Assembly (NCBI GenBank): GCA_024138025.1
Contig: JAMXBD010000397.1
Location: forward strand, 981,451 to 1,045,450
Reading direction: 5' to 3'
Source: Combretum micranthum
Taxonomy: Eukaryota; Streptophyta; Magnoliopsida; Myrtales; Combretaceae
Length of the DNA stretch: 64,000 nucleotides
Shown piece after piece: positions 11,700-22,520 of the stretch (position 1 is its first letter; every line of letters starts with the position of its first letter). The notes below the pieces were generated by a model. It saw nothing but the letters and a program-made list of their open reading frames with translations. It was not told where the DNA came from and did no database searches. Made by a program: the position numbers and the translations under genes.

Positions 11700-11766
11700 T
11701 CGTCCATAGCTTTCTTCTAGGAGTCGAAGTAATCCTCTGGGAAGGGAAGATCTTCGTCCTCGACAC
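11700..11766 (-). other. LTR exon island with start codon and splice donor (A, copy 2)
   Basis: 67 nt ending in ATGGACGA followed by GTGAGT. Proposed intron 1 runs from 11699 to 9745. Joining 11700 to 9744 keeps the gag phase and stays open for about 26 codons, until a C-rich run near 9674-9677 where this copy has an indel relative to copy 1. Confidence 0.7.
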
Positions 11767-11873
11767 CTAAACCAAAAGAAATACCCGACATGAGTATTTC
11801 ATCCACGATCTATCGAACTCTATAATTCGATCTTATTGAATTCGTCAAAAATCGTATGAATGGAAATTCCAAT

Positions 11874-11925
11874 TTAAAATGGCCATAACTTGCTCATTTT
11901 AACTCGGAATTTCGCATATTATATA
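11874..11925 (-). promoter_or_regulatory. LTR core promoter: TATA box and conserved mini-ORF block (A, copy 2)
   Basis: TATATAAT at 11918-11925 and the 7-codon MSKLWPF-stop frame at 11874-11897, minus strand. The arrangement and spacing are the same as in copy 1. Confidence 0.6.
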
Positions 11926-14125
11926 CCGATTTCTACCTACTCGGAAAGATCTATCTATTTCTAAGGTTATTTTTATCAAAAGAAGTTATTTAGGTCTCGG
12001 AATAGCAGCGTACAGATTTGACACGAATTTTCCAAACTTCAAAACTAGAGTTTTCAAACTTTACTTCACTCAAGGGCTTTTGTACAAAAATATAGATACA
12101 TTATATGGTTGAAAGAAAATCCCTTGAATACATATATACTCAAACCATATGCATGAATTTGGTGGTGTTGTCTCAACAATGTTCTTGTGGTACAATATGT
12201 TTTGAAAGTGTGATAAGCTTAAGTTTTGTAAAAAAAAAATTAGTTTTGTTAAGAAATTTCTTATTTTACTAAAAGTGAGCATCTCCTTCTTTTAATTCTT
12301 TTTCTTAAATAAAATAATTTTAATCTTTTTAAATTCCTACTACTTTATTTCTAATGTTTTGGAAAACATAGTTTTTCTAAATACTTCATGGGTATATGTT
12401 CTATAGCTTTTCTTAGATCCACTTTAAAAGAAATGGTCTTTATAAGTAAATTTTTGAAAACTTATCTAGACTTTAGTATTTAAAATGTTGGTAGAAAATT
12501 TTGATAAATGTGTTTAAGAAAACTTTTGGTTGAGTAAGGAATGTTTAAAGAAACTTTCTTATTTTATTTGTTTGAAAGAAGAGTTTGTAATAACTTTATG
12601 TATTTCTTGATAAAATCTCATATAGTGTTATTACTAAAACTTGAGCTAAACTTGTCTAGCTTTAGAAAAATATTTGTTAAGACAAAACTTTAAGTCTTTA
12701 TGGAAAAATAATTTCTTATGAGATAAAATTTATTTTTGAGGAGGGTTCTTACTTTCTATTACTAAAGGAAGCTCATTTTCATTATGGTTGAGACAATATC
12801 ACATATTCATGTATGAATGAGGATAAAATAAAAACAACATAATAAGATAAACAAAATATATAAGAGCATAAAAGTAAAGTCAAGTATTGGGAACCTTAGC
12901 TTCATCAAGGTATCCCGGGACTAAGAATAGACTAGTCCTCAAAGAAAAGAAAAGCAAAGAAATAAAATTATTTTGACTTGATATGGACAAGTCTAAGACT
13001 AGAAAGACTAGTCTTAATATTTGCATAAAACAAGTAAATAAATAAATTGCAAGACTTGAAAATAAATAAATAACAAGTGAGCTTATATGCTCTAAATAAA
13101 TATATACATAATATATATAATACTTATATAAGTTAGGTTAGAAACAATAATAACATATCAACATAATAGTAACATAAAGAAAATAAGAACATGAACAAAA
13201 ACAAAACATGAATAAATTGTTGCTTCTTTAACTCAATGAGTCTAAGAAACATACACTAAACTCATGTTAAGTTATATGAACATGATGAGTAAATAAGAAA
13301 TTTTTACCTAAAGTTTATGTGTTGGTTGAAGAAGAAAAGAATGGGTTGTAGTATTATGTGGGAATGAGTTTTCTAAGGAAAAGAGGGAACTTAAGAGAGA
13401 TGTTGGGAGAGAGATTTTATGGAGTGATTTTGGGAGAGTTTTGGTATGAATATTGTTGTGTGAAAGAATGGAAGAGGAAGGGGTATTTATAGATTTTTGG
13501 GAGTGGAAATTAGATGTAATTAAATAATTTGAAAAAGAAAATAAAATTGATGTGATTAAAGAAGTAATGTGTAAAGTGTGATGTGACTAAAGTTGTATGG
13601 GGAAGGTAAATTGTAAGATATAGGTATGGTAGAGTGTAAGAATAGAGTATAAGAAAAAGTAGAAAAAGGTGAATAGTAATGAATAGTAGAAAAGTACTAT
13701 GAATAGTAGACTAGACAATTAAAATACCGGTAGTAAAAAAATACGCGTAAAAGTCCTATATCTGTTATTTTTAGATACCGAAAAATTCTAAAACTGATAT
13801 TTTTGAAAACCTTATATTTTTACGAATCTATTGGTGTTGTCGGAATATTTTTGCTATCCGGTGCTCCGGGCACGGTTTTTGAAAACTGATCCCGATCGGA
13901 TCCGAAACACTAGAAAAATTCAAATCTGATATTTTTAGGCTTCCCTATATTATTACGAACCATAATCCACAATTATTTCAATTTCGTTTTCTAGGGTTTA
14001 AGAATACGGGATTGCCGGATCTAGATTCACTAGACTAAACATAGAACTAGGTTAATTTTAGGGTTTCGTTTCAACTTCCGGTTCTTAGGGTTTACTAATA
14101 TTATCGAAAAATCTAGGGGCTTACA

Positions 14126-15162
14126 ACCTACCCTCCTTAAAGAAAGTTTTGTCCTCAAAACTTGGCTATCGTACCTGATTCCTCGAAAAGATTCGGATAT
14201 TTGCGTCGGATCTCATCCTCGACTTCCTAGTTGCCTCCTCATGGATGTGATTCTCCAGAGGACTTTGACATATTTGATCTCTTGTTCGAAGCTTTTGGAC
14301 TTTTCTATCCAAAATCTGTACCGGGTGTTCCTCATAAGTGAGGTTCTCCTTTAGCAATACTGGCTCCAACTCTACTACTCGATCTGGATCTGCTACATGC
14401 TTGTAAGCCGATACATGAAACACGTTGTGTACACCTGACAGGTTTGGCGGCAAGGCTAGGCGATAGGCTAGATCTCCACTCGTTCAAGCACTTCAAAAGG
14501 TCCAATGTACCGTGGGCTCAACTTTCCTTGTGAGCGTACCCGATGTATACTCTTGATTGGATTTATCTTTAAGTATACATGGTCTCCACTTGAAATTCGA
14601 GAACTCGCCTTTTCTGATCTGCCCAGCTTTTCTGTCTATCTTGGGCCTCTTTCATTCGCTGTCGGATTATCCTTACTTTGTCTGCTGCATCTTGTACCAA
14701 ATCTGGTCCAATAGCAAGCTTTTCCACATCATCCCAAAACAGAGGCGATCTACAGCGTCGCCCGTACAAAGCTTCATATGGCGGCATTTGTATGGTAGAG
14801 TGTAGCTGTTGTTGTAGGCAAACTCTATGAGCGGCAAATGAGCATCCCAGCTTCCTTTGAATTCCATAACACAAGCACGCAACATGTCTTCCAAGGTTTG
14901 GATCGTCCGTTCCGATTGTCCATCGGTTTGGGGGTGATAAGCTGTGCTAAATGCAACTTTGTCCCCAACACTTTGTAAACTCATCCAAAACTTGGATACG
15001 AATCTGGGATCTCGATCTGACACAATCCCGGCAGGTACTCCATGTAAACGTACTTTTCCCTTATGTAAAGCTTGGCTAGCTTGTCCATCGAGTACGTCAT
15101 ATTGATTGGTATGAAATGAGCGATTTGGTCAGCGATCCACACGACCCATATGGCATCTACCC
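14126..15162 (-). mobile_element. Partial family A internal region (integrase end), third unit of the array
   Basis: The polypurine tract (14126-14142) and the last 1 kb of pol, near-identical to 4850-5905. The match ends abruptly at about 15162, inside the integrase core. There the sequence switches to the body of a different LTR (type C), which marks a deletion or recombination junction. This is the upstream neighbour that shares the 10590-14125 LTR. Confidence 0.85.
14166..15162 (-). CDS. pol: pol: integrase catalytic core to chromodomain, partial copy
   Basis: Same product as 4879-6379, truncated at its upstream end. The frame 14673-15023 reads SDRDPRFVSKFWMSLQ and YHPQTDGQSERTIQTLEDM (catalytic Glu). 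The frame 14569-14874 continues into the region before the chromodomain, and 14166-14453 has PPNLSGVHNVFHVS and the start of the chromodomain. Short indels differ from those in the other copy (for example near 14410 and 14270), so the two copies complement each other in showing the original frame. There is no independent function. Confidence 0.75.
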
Positions 15163-17056
15163 TATATTAACAATATACCTTAATAATAATAACAAGATAT
15201 GAGCATAAATAACTCAAATAACAAGATCTAACATTGTGAAGGCAAGGATCTCATGTTCAAGTGTTTCCACTTCCCTAGCTTGAAGCTCATAGGGATTTTG
15301 TGTGGAATCACACTGAATAAACTTGCCATTACATGTTTCAAGATCCTAAAGTATAGATATCTTATCTATTTGTTGTGTGGAGTAATAGATTTGAAGGTAG
15401 AAACAAGTGTGTGTGAGAAAGGGGATGGGAGGTCACGGCAATGGAGGAGGAGAGGAAGAGAGAGTTTTTGAGTTTGAAACAAATGAAATGAAAATGAAAG
15501 AGAGAGAAAAGAAAAGGATTATTTTATTAAGTGGTTTAGGGTTTGTTTTGTTTTAAAAAGAAGAAAAATAAAATGAATAGAGGACAAATGGGGGGGAGGG
15601 GGGTGTTTGCACAGGCCAAGCCTTGAGTGAGAGAGAGGGAGAGTTGAATTGTTGTAATAAAAGTGTTAAATGTAATAATTTTGTAAGAAACAAAAATTTA
15701 TTGGAACAGAAAATATAATTAAGTGTTTGTAAAGATGTAAGACTAGGGTATGGGTGTGTGTATAGTAGGTTGTACTTGTGAATAGTAATAAATAGTTGAT
15801 AAGACATTTACTTTTCGGTAGTAAGGAAAATAAGGGAAAAACTATACCATAATTTTTATAACCCGAAAAATTTTAAAACTTATATTTTCGAAATCTTTAT
15901 AAAATTTCGGTTCTAAAGAGTATTCCAAAATATTTTTTCTAAGTTTCTAGTTCCAGGGCTCGCTTTTCCGTAATGGAGCTCGAGAAAGTCCAGAATAGAA
16001 AATTTTTCTAAATCAAAACTTTCTATGGTTTAAAATATATTTTAAAAAATATTCTACATTAAATTATTTTATAAATTTTTTTGATATGAAACGAAAGAAA
16101 GCCAGATTTAGGGCTTCTAGGTTTTTCTCACAAAATATGGACCAAATTGGTTTAGGGTTTCGTTTTCAGGTTTTCGAAGTTTACTTGATTACTAGGGCAA
16201 CCGGGGTTTATATTATAAGAATAATGACATTGTGTAATGATAGTAGTGAAGAGTACGAAAAGACTAGTTAAATATGGTAGTAATAAAATACGAAATAAAT
16301 CGCAAAATCAAATAATTCTAGTTATCTAAAAATCATAAAACTGATATATCAGGAATCTTAGGAAATTACGAGTCTAACAGTACTAATATCGTGTATTTAA
16401 CATTTCGAGTCCCGGGGTATGCTTTTCAAAGTCTGTACCCGATCAAGTTCAAAATAAATCCAAAATTCGTTAATCTCATTTTTAGAGCATCTTAGAATTA
16501 ATACGAACCAACTGCACCTTTTTTCTTATTCGACTCATTGGTTTAGGAATACGAAATTGCTGGAACTAGGCTACTAGGGTTTCTTAGGAATTTTGTAGAC
16601 TTAGGTTTCCGGTTGACTTTCCGGTTTATACCTTTGCCAATTTGGAAACTGATGTTTTATGTATATACAACATATTTGATTTGAGATATTTATTTTAAAT
16701 TTTATTTTTGTGAGTATTTAATATCTTTTTAATGTTTCGGAAATTCTTGAATTGAGTTTTATTTCGAAGGTTATTCATTATTTACTTTTTAATAATTTGT
16801 TTTTGGGCTTTATATTACTCGATTTTATGATTTGAAGTTACGTATAGAATTTGTCGTACGTAGTCGTTTTGGAATTGAAGTATGTTGAGTTCTTATTTTG
16901 TTTTTAAGAATTCTTACTTTTCTCAAGATTCGGAAATTTTTGGATTCGCTCGTGTTTTTGGACTAGTTGAAGTTTGGTTTTAATTTGGAGTGATTTTTAG
17001 GGTTTATTTTCAAAGTTCATCTTGGAATTATTTACTGAAATTTTCCGGAGTTTACA
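15163..17056 (-). repeat. 3' LTR of the old gag-only element, type C, truncated
   Basis: Read on the minus strand, it starts TGTAAACTCCGGAAAATTTC at 17056 after a polypurine tract. The first 840 bp (17056-16216) resemble the head of type B LTRs. Then 16215-15163 resembles a type D LTR from its own terminus onward: the string ccggggttta at 16200-16210 is the D end, now internal. The distal 3 kb with promoter and U5 are missing at the family A junction. The same mosaic is seen at 56435-60771. It contains no gene; the short frames inside are low-complexity. Confidence 0.75.
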
Positions 17057-17257
17057 TCCACCCCACCTTAAAGAAAGTTTTGTCTGCAAAACTTGTTACA
17101 TGTGTATCATTTATTGAGGAAAGATTGTGAATTTCGAGTTATATCTCTAGCACCGATTTATGCTTTGGTTTTGTATCATTTTAAATTTTGTATGATAGAC
17201 CTTTTACGAAATATAGCACATACAAATTTATAAGATTTGGTGCTTAGCGATTCCAAC
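17057..17257 (-). other. Polypurine tract and end of 3' untranslated region (old gag-only element)
   Basis: The PPT reads CTTTAAGGTGGGGTGGA on the minus strand (17057-17073). The rest matches the 3' untranslated region of the plus-strand gag-only element at about 44220-44410. It is interrupted at 17257 by a solo LTR and resumes at 25548. Confidence 0.8.
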
Positions 17258-17887
17258 TGTCATGCCCTAGAGGGGTATCCTAAACATAACAGTCCACCAC
17301 ATACTATATAAAACTCTCGAATTACTAACCGAGCCCTTTGGGAGTCTTGTATAGATGTAAGGTGTTCCTTTACCTCAATAGAATACTCTATTCAATGGAG
17401 TTAAAAAGTTTAACGTGGCATTTGATAGCCTTAGATAATACATCAAAACACATACATGAAGTTACAAAGTCTAAGGGGCATTCCCTCGCAAAAGAATATT
17501 AAGGTCCATTACAGTTATCTAGAGTCTTTTGGTTTCCTGTGGAAGTCTAAACAAAACCGAAATAAACTTTTAAGGGAAACGCCTAGCTCCGGTCCTGAGC
17601 TGTAGCCTGCCTTGGCCTAAGCCAGATGAACTCGTGCTGCAACAAGTAATAACTATAGGGGTGTAAGCTAATAGCTTAGTGAGTGAAAACTTCAATATCG
17701 CAATTAAGACATAACATTCAAGCAAGTGATTAATCAATCAAGTGAAATGCATCAAACACGTGAATTCAACAAACATATGACCAATTGGAAATCATATATG
17801 GATGGACTTGCACCCTCCATCCCGGGTTAACAGATTAACGAATCCTGCGGTACGATGCCGTTTAAGCTCACGGTTAACTGAACAATA

Positions 17888-18010
17888 ATTCGTTTTATGG
17901 ATCACGATTAACTAGCATATTCATTTTATGGATCACGATTAACCAACATATTCGCTTTATGGATCACGATTAACCAACATATTCATTTTATGGATCACGA
18001 AAAACCAACA
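17888..18010 (-). repeat. Minisatellite, about 33-bp unit, 4 copies (type D LTR)
   Basis: Plus-strand units built around ttttatggatcacgattaac, repeated with few changes. The same unit appears three times at 30171-30262, three times at 63787-63876 and five times (reverse) at 59938-60102. Confidence 0.85.
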
Positions 18011-18322
18011 AATGCCAATGCTCCATCCCCATCGTGATATGGATGAGTTTAATTTTATATTGGATGTCTAATAATCGATTAATCCGATTCTTTTGGGTGA
18101 CCAAGGAATATTCGCAAACAATCAATTCTAGGTCCTCTCTATACAAGCAATGAATTATCACTTGGCTTCGATATTCTTTAAATTCAACTTCACATATCAA
18201 CAGTAGACAATTATAGTTCCCAACTAACGCCATCATGCATATTCATTTTTGTCTTTGCTTAGCAACTAGTGCAACTATCATTACAATCACAAGCAATAAT
18301 TGAAATTGGAAGTAATACTCAC

Positions 18323-18391
18323 TCGGCCATGGTACGCCGGTCTCTTAGTAATAGTAGTCGGGTGGTAGGGTATCATCGTTCTCGGGATCAC
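18323..18391 (-). other. LTR exon island with start codon and splice donor (type D)
   Basis: 69 nt between TTGGTAG and GTGAGT, ending ACCATGGCCGA, a good plant start context. The upstream frame reads DPENDDTLPPDYYY-stop. Confidence 0.65.
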
Positions 18392-20891
18392 CTACCAATA
18401 AGAATAACCTAATGAGAACTTCATCAATTAACTAATTCAAACTATGCATCTAAACTAAACAAAATCGTGATTCTCGCTATTTGCGGAAGTTCCAACTTAA
18501 AACGGCTATAACTTGGTCATTTTAATTCGGAATTTCGCAAATCTTATATCGATTTCTATCTACTTCGAAAGATATATCTATTTATAATATTAATTCCAAG
18601 TTTTGAAAACATTTAGGTCATGGAACAGAGGGATCATATCTGTTCTATAACTTTTCTATTTCCAAAAAATTGTTTTGCACTTGATTGAAATATATCTAGT
18701 TGATGATTCAAGTGTATATAAAATATGAATGAGTTCCTAATATGAATGACATGTGATGAATTCAATATATGTATGATCTTGATGATTTTAATAATGAAAC
18801 TTTAAGAACTCCTAATTCTTACAAGACTCCAACAATAGTTACTTCTTAAAATTCCAATTCTTCCAATTTGGCATCTCATTAGTATTTTAGGATTTCATTC
18901 TTAGAAATAAAAATGAGTTTTCATCATCTATACTATCCAAGACCTTCATTTCCACATAAAAACTTGCATTTTTCACTTTGCAAGTATGTTTTTAAATAAG
19001 CTTTTCACAAAAATCCGAATTTTGAAAAAAATTCATTTCTTGCATGTTTCCTTTGAGAAAACTTGTTTAATGCGTCAAAATTTAAAGCTTTACTACATCT
19101 ATTACCTAAAGACTTCATTTAACACATAAACATGCAATTTGGGCTTGAATACTAGGTGATTACATATACATCATTCCAAGTTACGAATTTAACAAATTGA
19201 ACACTAACTCAAAATTTTCCATCTTCATTCCACTACTTGTTTTACACATTACTCATGTCTAAACTCATTTCAACTTATAAAAATCATTACTTAGTGATAC
19301 CTATTACTTATACCCTTCATTTTTCATGTAAAATATGAGTTTCAAAGTGGTTTCAAGGGTTTATAAAATAGGTTTTGAAGTTCATCCTAATTTTCCCTTA
19401 ACATTTCTAATAAAAACCTTTTCTTTTCAAGTTCCTTGTCTTATATTCATAAAGATCTACCAACTAACACATTTATATATACAAGACTAAGCTTTTATGA
19501 TCATTAATGCATGAAAACACAAAAATTCATATGAACATGAATGTCAAGAAAAACATGAGTGTCTAAACACTAGATCTACAACTTATAGTGCATGAAAATG
19601 AGTTTAAAGACATGAACATATTTTTTCATGCAAGATCTCTACTTTTATATGCATAATAATACTTCAACAAAAACTGATTAAACACAAGATCTACTTCTTG
19701 TGATGGCTGATATTCATGTATTAGTGTTTTCTCATCCCTAGCATTTGCTCATTAGGATTTAAAGTGGAAAACACACAAGAATAGTCTTGCCATTATAAGA
19801 TTATGTAGTAGTAATGTCACGCCCTGAAGGGTACTCTAAACGTGGCAGTCCACCGCACACAATATTAAAGCCTAAGAATGACCACCTCAGTCACGCGAAG
19901 GCTTCCATACTATGTACAAGGCATCTAACACATAAAGGAGACTCATCGGAATGATACATTTTATGTTGATACAATTGAGTAACAATGTAAAGGAAAAAAA
20001 ATCCACTATACTTTCGATACAAACCACTATACTTCAAAATACAAATCATTTAACTTCGATTACATTCATCTATAGACTTCCCTACATAAACTATTACAAG
20101 ACAAATCATAATCTAGCTGATAACTTCAACATTCGCATTCTTTGCCAAAATCTCGGAGTCATTCCTGGCTCCAATCAATTCAGTTCTCACTTTGCATTCT
20201 TGAGATAACCTGTTCATTTAAACAATTATAGGGGTATAAGCTATACTAGCTTAGTGAGCATTTCCTTAATTCCGTACCATACAAGCAAGTTATAATCAAC
20301 CATATGCTATGCATGAACAAACACATGAGCAAACAATTATGTATAGGTATCCGGAACCCACACACAGAACAGATTTACGCCCTCCGTATCTTGGGTTAGG
20401 GATGGTATTGAAGTCTACACGACTGCTGCTAGTCCCCAAGCCCTTGGCACATAGCACTCGCCTCGGCTAGGCTCACACATGGAATGCATCCCCGATGTGC
20501 CTTAGTTCCTTATGAATGAGCTCTGATCCCGGGTCTCATTATCCAAACGAGTCCTTGAACCATACCGATCGACCTGCGTAGGAGTAGCACGCTACCAAAT
20601 GCAATATGTCCGATGCGATGCATGATCAATTTACTATTTGCTTAAGTCAAAATATTTATACATTCTTTAGAATGACCAGCCAATATCATACACATAACAG
20701 AAATAATATGAGCAGTGCAGTTATCCAATCAAATCGTGGTTTCGATATGCTTTAGTATTCTTTGGCATACATTCATCACAGTCTCATCATATCTCCCATC
20801 CCCATTCATATCGATTTTTATCTTGTTCCTATAATTCTAATGCAACTAACTACAAGCACAATCAAGGTAACAAAACAAGGAGAAAACTCAC

Positions 20892-20959
20892 TCGGCCATT
20901 GGATCACCGGTCTTCTAGTAATAATACCGGTGGTAGGAAATCGTCGAATTCGGGATCAC
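20892..20959 (-). other. LTR exon island with start codon and splice donor (type B solo)
   Basis: 68 nt between CCTTTTTAG and GTGAGT, ending ATGGCCGA. A one-base change relative to other B copies moves the upstream peptide frame past its usual stop, while the ATG-donor end is unchanged. Confidence 0.65.
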
Positions 20960-21589
20960 CTAAAAAGGAAGAAATACTCTAATAAGTATTTCAACTCAAA
21001 CTAATCCAACCACTTCATACGAACTATCAAATTCGTAATTCGCGTCCTAAGCGGGAATTCCAACTTAAAACGGCCATAACTTGGTCATTTTAACTCGGAA
21101 TCTCGCAAATTATATATCGATTTCTATCTAATTTGAAAGATCTACCTAATTCTAATATTATATTTAAGTTTTGAAAAAATTGAAGCTTCGAAAAGGTCAG
21201 ATCAGATTAGGGCAGCAACAATTTCAATTTCCGAAAAATAGTTTTGTAAGAGTCTGTAATGTTCCTACTATAGAAATTGGCTATACATGCAATATGAATG
21301 ATTTCCTAACATGAATGACATGAGATGAGCTTAATGTATGCATGGTCTTGATGATTCTTGCTACAAGAAAATTTCATAACTCCTTATATTACAAGACTTC
21401 AAGGATAACTACTTTTAAGAATACTAGTTTCCTAACTTTGATTATTTCCATTTGTTTTGGATTTATTACTTAAGAGAATATAATTATTTTTGTTAAAATT
21501 GAGTCTTCATTATATTACTTATGACCTTCATTTTTACATAAAAATTTTCATTTTACACTTTGTCAATATGTTTTCCAATATGATTTACT

Positions 21590-22520
21590 CAAAAATCCGA
21601 ATTTTAGAAAATCCACTTTTTGAATGATTCATTTGGGGAAAACTTGTTTAAAACATTAAAATTTAAGGCTTTACTATATCAATTACCTAAGGACTTTATT
21701 TAACACATAAAACTTGCAATTTGAGCTCAAATACTAAGTAATTACTTATGCATCATCTCAAATTACGAATTTGACAATTGATCACTAACTCAAAATTTGT
21801 CATTTTAATTCCATTACTTGTTTAAACACCTTACTCATGCCTAAACTCATTTTAACTTGTAAAAATCATTGCTTAATGATAACTATTACCTATATACTTC
21901 ATTTTTCACATAAAACATGAGTTTTGGAGTTGATACATGGGTTCTAAAAATTGGTCTTGATTGGGATCCGAATTCACAAAATTCATTTTTGGTTATATCT
22001 TTTGATAAAATCTATCTAAGCCCATGAAAATCCATTCCTTACATATCCTATCCTAAGAGCCTTTCATTTCTTAAATAAAAACTTCATTTTTGAGTTGGAA
22101 AACATGTTTTTAAAATAGGCCTTGGCCAAAATCCGAAAATAGAATTTTTATTTTGAAAATAATTTTTGAAAATCACTTTTGATTCTTGTAAAAAGAAGTC
22201 TTGATTAAGCCTTCATTTTCTTAAGTAAAAATTACATTTTGACACTTGGAAAATGGTTTTTAAATATTGGTCTTGCCAAAATGCGAATTTCACTACTTTT
22301 GTTCAAGTTCAAATCTAAGATCTGCACATAATATGAAATACATCTAAAAGAAACCCATGATAATGAACTATAAACTCATAGATCTAAACTTTACTTTTCA
22401 AAATCATTCATTTATGTTGTCTATACCCTAAGCCTTTCATTTTGAATGAAAAATACACATTTTGAAGTTGAAAAATCACTTTTCTAAATATGGTTCCATT
22501 TTCATCCGAATTTACAAAAG
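21590..22520 (-). repeat. U3 array of diverged 160-220 bp tandem units (6 units)
   Basis: Each unit contains a core like AAATTCGGATTTTGG, then a stretch ending AAAATGNAATTTTTA, then AATGAAG with variable sequence. Cores fall near 21595, 21765, 21965, 22130, 22285 and 22508. Confidence 0.6.

Larger units (their letters stand above)
1314..14125 (-). mobile_element. Complete family A chromovirus-type Ty3/Gypsy element, member of a tandem array
   Basis: The element reads 5' LTR (14125 to 10590), PBS, leader, gag, protease, reverse transcriptase, RNase H, integrase with chromodomain, polypurine tract, 3' LTR (4849 to 1314). The domain order with RT before integrase makes it Ty3/Gypsy. The chromodomain at the integrase end makes it a chromovirus, and the long LTRs suggest Tekay/Del (inference). 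Both flanks are more internal sequence of the same family, so there is no target duplication at 1314 or 14125. LTR copies differ mainly by short indels, suggesting a young unit. The polyprotein frame is interrupted many times, but at least some interruptions may be consensus errors. Confidence 0.88.
10590..14125 (-). repeat. Family A LTR, copy 2 (3536 bp)
   Basis: TGTAAGCCCC ... GGGCGTGACA on the minus strand. It matches 1314-4849 along its length, with scattered 1-4 nt indels and few substitutions. It is the 5' LTR of the complete element and at the same time follows a polypurine tract at 14126-14142 belonging to the next upstream unit. It contains the exon island (11700-11766), the mini-ORF (11874-11897) and the TATA box (11918-11925). 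Confidence 0.92.

Noticed and set aside
1314..14125. Assignment to the Ogre/Tat clade because of an intron in the coding region
   Set aside because: The chromodomain at the integrase end and the initiator tRNA-Met primer site fit chromoviruses. The proposed introns lie before gag and between gag and protease, not at the position known in Ogre.
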